In this document: piece after piece, positions 11,057 through 13,431 of the stretch
How the letters are laid out: each line of letters begins with the position of its first letter
How positions within the stretch are numbered: position 1 is the stretch's first letter
Source: Gp6-AA40 sp050742535
GTDB lineage: Bacteria; Acidobacteriota; Vicinamibacteria; Vicinamibacterales; UBA2999
DNA: 13,431 nt
Assembly: GCA_050742535.1 (NCBI GenBank)
Contig: JBOGIQ010000145.1
Coordinates: 1 to 13,431, forward strand
Direction: 5' to 3'
Notes under the pieces: model-generated
Told to the model about the DNA's origin: nothing
The model's input: only the letters and a program-made list of their open reading frames with translations
The model's database searches: none
Position numbers and translations under genes: made by a program

Positions 11057-13431
11057 ATGAGGGGAACTGCGGTAAGCGGGGTGTCGTTCGTTGCTGCCAC
11101 TGTCCTCGTGTCGGTCACCCTCCATGGTGGCCAAGTGCAGCCGCGAGCACAGGCCGAGCCGCAACGAGCGTCCAACGCCGGCCAGCGCAGTGCCGCCCCA
11201 TCCACGCCGCGCCCGGCCCTGGTGACGTCCTCGGCCCGTCCGCCCGCGACGATACCCGTGGCAGCGCAGCGGCAGCTGTTGGACCAGTACTGCGTGACCT
11301 GCCATAACAGCCGGAGCAAGACGGGTGGAGTGGCTCTCGACGGCATTGACCTGGCGAACGCCGGCCAGCACGCGGAAGTGCTGGAACGGGCGGTTCGGCG
11401 CGTCCGCGCCGGGCTGATGCCTCCCGCGACGGCGCGGCGTCCGGATGCGGCGACGCTGGTTTCGTTGGCGGAGGGTCTCGAGGCATCGCTGGACCGTGCC
11501 GCGGCGACCCCGAACCTCGTGGCGCCGGGGCTGCACCGTCTGAATCGCACGGAGTACGCCAACGCCGTCCGCGAGCTGCTCGGCGTGGAAATCGATCCCG
11601 CCGCCTACCTGCCGGTCGACGACACGACGTCCGGCTTCGACAACGTGGCGGCCGGTCTCACTATCTCCCCCGCGCTCGTCGAGGGCTACATGGCGGCGGC
11701 GAGCAAGATAAGCCGCCTCGCGCTCGGGCGTGCAACGCTCCCGGAAGAGAAGCGGTATCTCGCGCCGCAGGACTACTCGCAGGAAACGCACGTCGAAGGG
11801 CTGCCGTTCGGCACGCGCGGCGGCCTGCTGATTCGTCACCACTTCCCCGCAGACGGCGAGTATCTGTTTGCCTGGTTCCCGGTACGCGGCAACACCGGCG
11901 AGCTCTACGGGGCCGAGGCGAAGAACGAGGAGCTGATCGTCCTGATCGACGGCGAGCGGGTTGGCTCGTTTGACATCGAGAAGGTGCCGAACGGCACGGA
12001 CAACGACAAGAACGAGCTCCGCCTGAAGGTCAAGGCGGGTCTGCGCACCGTCGGCTTCACGTTCCTCGCCAACACGCACATTCCGGGCGACGACCTCAAT
12101 CAGCATTACATTCGCAGCGTCCTCGACACGACGCCGATCCCAGGTTTCGTCTTCTCGCCGCAGGTCAGTCAGGTCAAGATCCTCGGGCCCTACAACGGGA
12201 CGCCCGCCGTCGACGCGCCCAGCCGCAAGAAGATCCTGACGTGCACTCCGGCAACGCCGCAGCAGGAGACTGCCTGCGCGCGGACGATCCTCAGCAGGAT
12301 CGCGCGTCACGCGTTCCGGCGTCCGATCACGCCGGACGACACCAGAGTGCTGATCGAGTTCTATCAGGCGGGCCGCGGCAAGACGGGCACGTTCGACGAC
12401 GGTATCGAGCGAGGGCTGCAGGGGATCCTGTCTGACCCCGAGTTCGTGTTCCGGACCGAAGCGCCTCCCGCGCGGCTGCGGGCCGGCGAGGCGTATCGCA
12501 TCAACGATCTCGAGCTCGCCTCACGGCTCGCATTCTTCCTCTGGAGCGCGACGCCGGACGATCAGCTGATTACGCTCGCGTCGCGCGGGCAGCTGTCCAA
12601 CCCCAAGACGCTCGACGTCCAGGTCCGCAGGATGCTCGTCGATCCGCGGTCGCGGGAATTCGTCGAGAACTTCGCCGGTCAGTGGCTGCAGTTGCGCAAC
12701 CTGCCGAGCACCGCGCCGTCGACGCAGCTCTTTCCGGATTTTGACGACAACCTGCGTCAGGCGTTTCGCGTCGAGGCCGAGACGTTCTTCGACAGCATCC
12801 TGCGCGAGGATCGCAGCGCGCTCGACCTGTTGACCGCCGACTATACGTTCGCCAACGAACGCCTCGCACGCCACTATGGGATTCCGAACGTGTACGGGAG
12901 CCGATTCCGGCGCGTCACGCTTGATGCTGCCCTCGATGATCGCCGCGGTTTGCTGGGTAAAGGCGCCGTGCTCCTGACCACGTCGAATCCGGATCGCACG
13001 TCGCCCGTTTTGCGTGGCAAGTGGGTGCTGATGAACATTCTCGGCGTCGTGCCTCCGGAGCCGCCGCCCAACGTGCCGCTGCTGCGTCAGAGCGACAAGA
13101 TGGCGAACGGGCAGCCCGTGCCGCTGGAGATTTCGATGCGCGAGCGGATGACGGAGCATCGCTCCAGTCCCACCTGCGCCAGCTGCCACCAGATGATGGA
13201 CCCGATTGGATTCGCGCTCGAGTCCTTCGACGCCATCGGCAAGGCGCGGACGCACGAGTTTGGCAAGCCGCTGGACGTGAGCGCCCAGCTGACCGACGGC
13301 GCGACGTTCGAGGGGCCGGCCGGGCTGCGGCAGGCACTGCTGCGTTACTCGCCGCAGTTCGTCAACAACCTGAGCGAGAAGCTGTTCGTGTATGCGCTGG
13401 GGCGCAGCGTCGATTATCGCGACATGCCGCA
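11057..13431 (+). CDS. DUF1592-type planctomycete cytochrome c protein (second paralog), 3'-truncated by window edge
   Basis: An open frame with no stop to the window end: 791 residues plus two bases. The start MRGTAVSGVSFVAATVLVSVTL is a Sec signal; GAGG at 11050-11053 is a weak ribosome binding site. A Pro/Ala/Arg-rich linker (about 25-68) leads to the haem motif CVTCH at 79-83. DUF1587 follows (LHRLNRTEYANAVRELLG), then a beta-rich domain, DUF1595 (AFRRPITPDD), DUF1592 (RLAFFLWSATPDDQL, NFAGQWLQLR, HYGIPNVYG), DUF1588 with CASCH at 707-711 (MDPIGFALESFDAIG), and the start of DUF1585 (NLSEKLFVYALGRSVDYRDMP). Aligned to the first paralog, about 46 residues are missing at the end. It lacks both the Gly/Ala/Arg-rich insert and the ERRPGVP motif of that paralog. 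A DUF1552 partner may follow beyond the window; this is inference from the usual gene pairing. Confidence 0.92.
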   Translation, partial: MRGTAVSGVSFVAATVLVSVTLHGGQVQPRAQAEPQRASNAGQRSAAPSTPRPALVTSSARPPATIPVAAQRQLLDQYCVTCHNSRSKTGGVALDGIDLANAGQHAEVLERAVRRVRAGLMPPATARRPDAATLVSLAEGLEASLDRAAATPNLVAPGLHRLNRTEYANAVRELLGVEIDPAAYLPVDDTTSGFDNVAAGLTISPALVEGYMAAASKISRLALGRATLPEEKRYLAPQDYSQETHVEGLPFGTRGGLLIRHHFPADGEYLFAWFPVRGNTGELYGAEAKNEELIVLIDGERVGSFDIEKVPNGTDNDKNELRLKVKAGLRTVGFTFLANTHIPGDDLNQHYIRSVLDTTPIPGFVFSPQVSQVKILGPYNGTPAVDAPSRKKILTCTPATPQQETACARTILSRIARHAFRRPITPDDTRVLIEFYQAGRGKTGTFDDGIERGLQGILSDPEFVFRTEAPPARLRAGEAYRINDLELASRLAFFLWSATPDDQLITLASRGQLSNPKTLDVQVRRMLVDPRSREFVENFAGQWLQLRNLPSTAPSTQLFPDFDDNLRQAFRVEAETFFDSILREDRSALDLLTADYTFANERLARHYGIPNVYGSRFRRVTLDAALDDRRGLLGKGAVLLTTSNPDRTSPVLRGKWVLMNILGVVPPEPPPNVPLLRQSDKMANGQPVPLEISMRERMTEHRSSPTCASCHQMMDPIGFALESFDAIGKARTHEFGKPLDVSAQLTDGATFEGPAGLRQALLRYSPQFVNNLSEKLFVYALGRSVDYRDMP

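Noticed and set aside
10850..12310. A 486-codon minus-strand frame and a 244-codon one at 12521-13255.
   Set aside because: They are antisense to the second DUF1592 cytochrome, whose two haem motifs and full domain order are clear. Long antisense frames are expected at this GC content.

Overview
The window looks like a high-GC chromosomal stretch from an Acidobacteriota bacterium, probably a Vicinamibacteria-type soil or sediment lineage. This rests on gene content, not on a marker gene. It carries an Oar-like TonB-dependent receptor with an N-terminal carboxypeptidase-regulatory domain, two large planctomycete-type cytochromes (DUF1587/1595/1592/1588/1585), a DUF1552 partner, a secreted ankyrin protein and a secreted 'ADGKPDLSG' protein. 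No RNA gene, transposase, integrase, CRISPR array or phage gene is visible.

Layout. At 1-261 there are two pieces of an FMN-dependent alpha-hydroxy-acid dehydrogenase facing each other: an internal piece on + (1-82) and the N-terminus on - (261 down to 82). They meet at an inverted junction, which is either a rearrangement or a fold-back artefact at the window edge. A divergent regulatory region (262-436) follows. Next comes a + strand pair: the TonB-dependent receptor (437-3418) and a Tat-exported TIM-barrel sugar isomerase/epimerase (3471-4430). This pair converges, 11 bases apart, on a four-gene - strand operon read from 10807 to 4442: secreted protein of unknown function, secreted ankyrin protein, DUF1592-type cytochrome, DUF1552 protein. 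The last three are joined by two ATGA stop/start overlaps. A second divergent region (10808-11056) separates this operon from a second, paralogous DUF1592-type cytochrome on + (11057 onward), which runs off the right edge.

How the genes fit together. Every complete product appears to be exported: Sec-type signals on the receptor, ankyrin protein, cytochromes and 'ADGKPDLSG' protein, and twin-arginine motifs on the isomerase and DUF1552 protein. The cluster therefore looks like an envelope system combining outer-membrane uptake, a periplasmic sugar-modifying enzyme and two-haem cytochromes. The substrate and chemistry cannot be read from the sequence.

Two signals are not explained by the genes. 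(1) A 15-bp motif, GCAAC-N5-GCAAC, occurs four times. All four copies lie in the two divergent intergenic regions, so one regulator may control the receptor pair, the operon, the second cytochrome and perhaps the dehydrogenase. (2) A 33-bp unit containing a perfect 8-5-8 hairpin is repeated five times in tandem at the 3' end of the ankyrin gene, in frame as EERRPGVPVDN. A sixth, solitary copy lies in the same reading phase in the N-terminal linker of the next gene. It behaves like a protein-coding REP-like element placed next to a translational-coupling junction.
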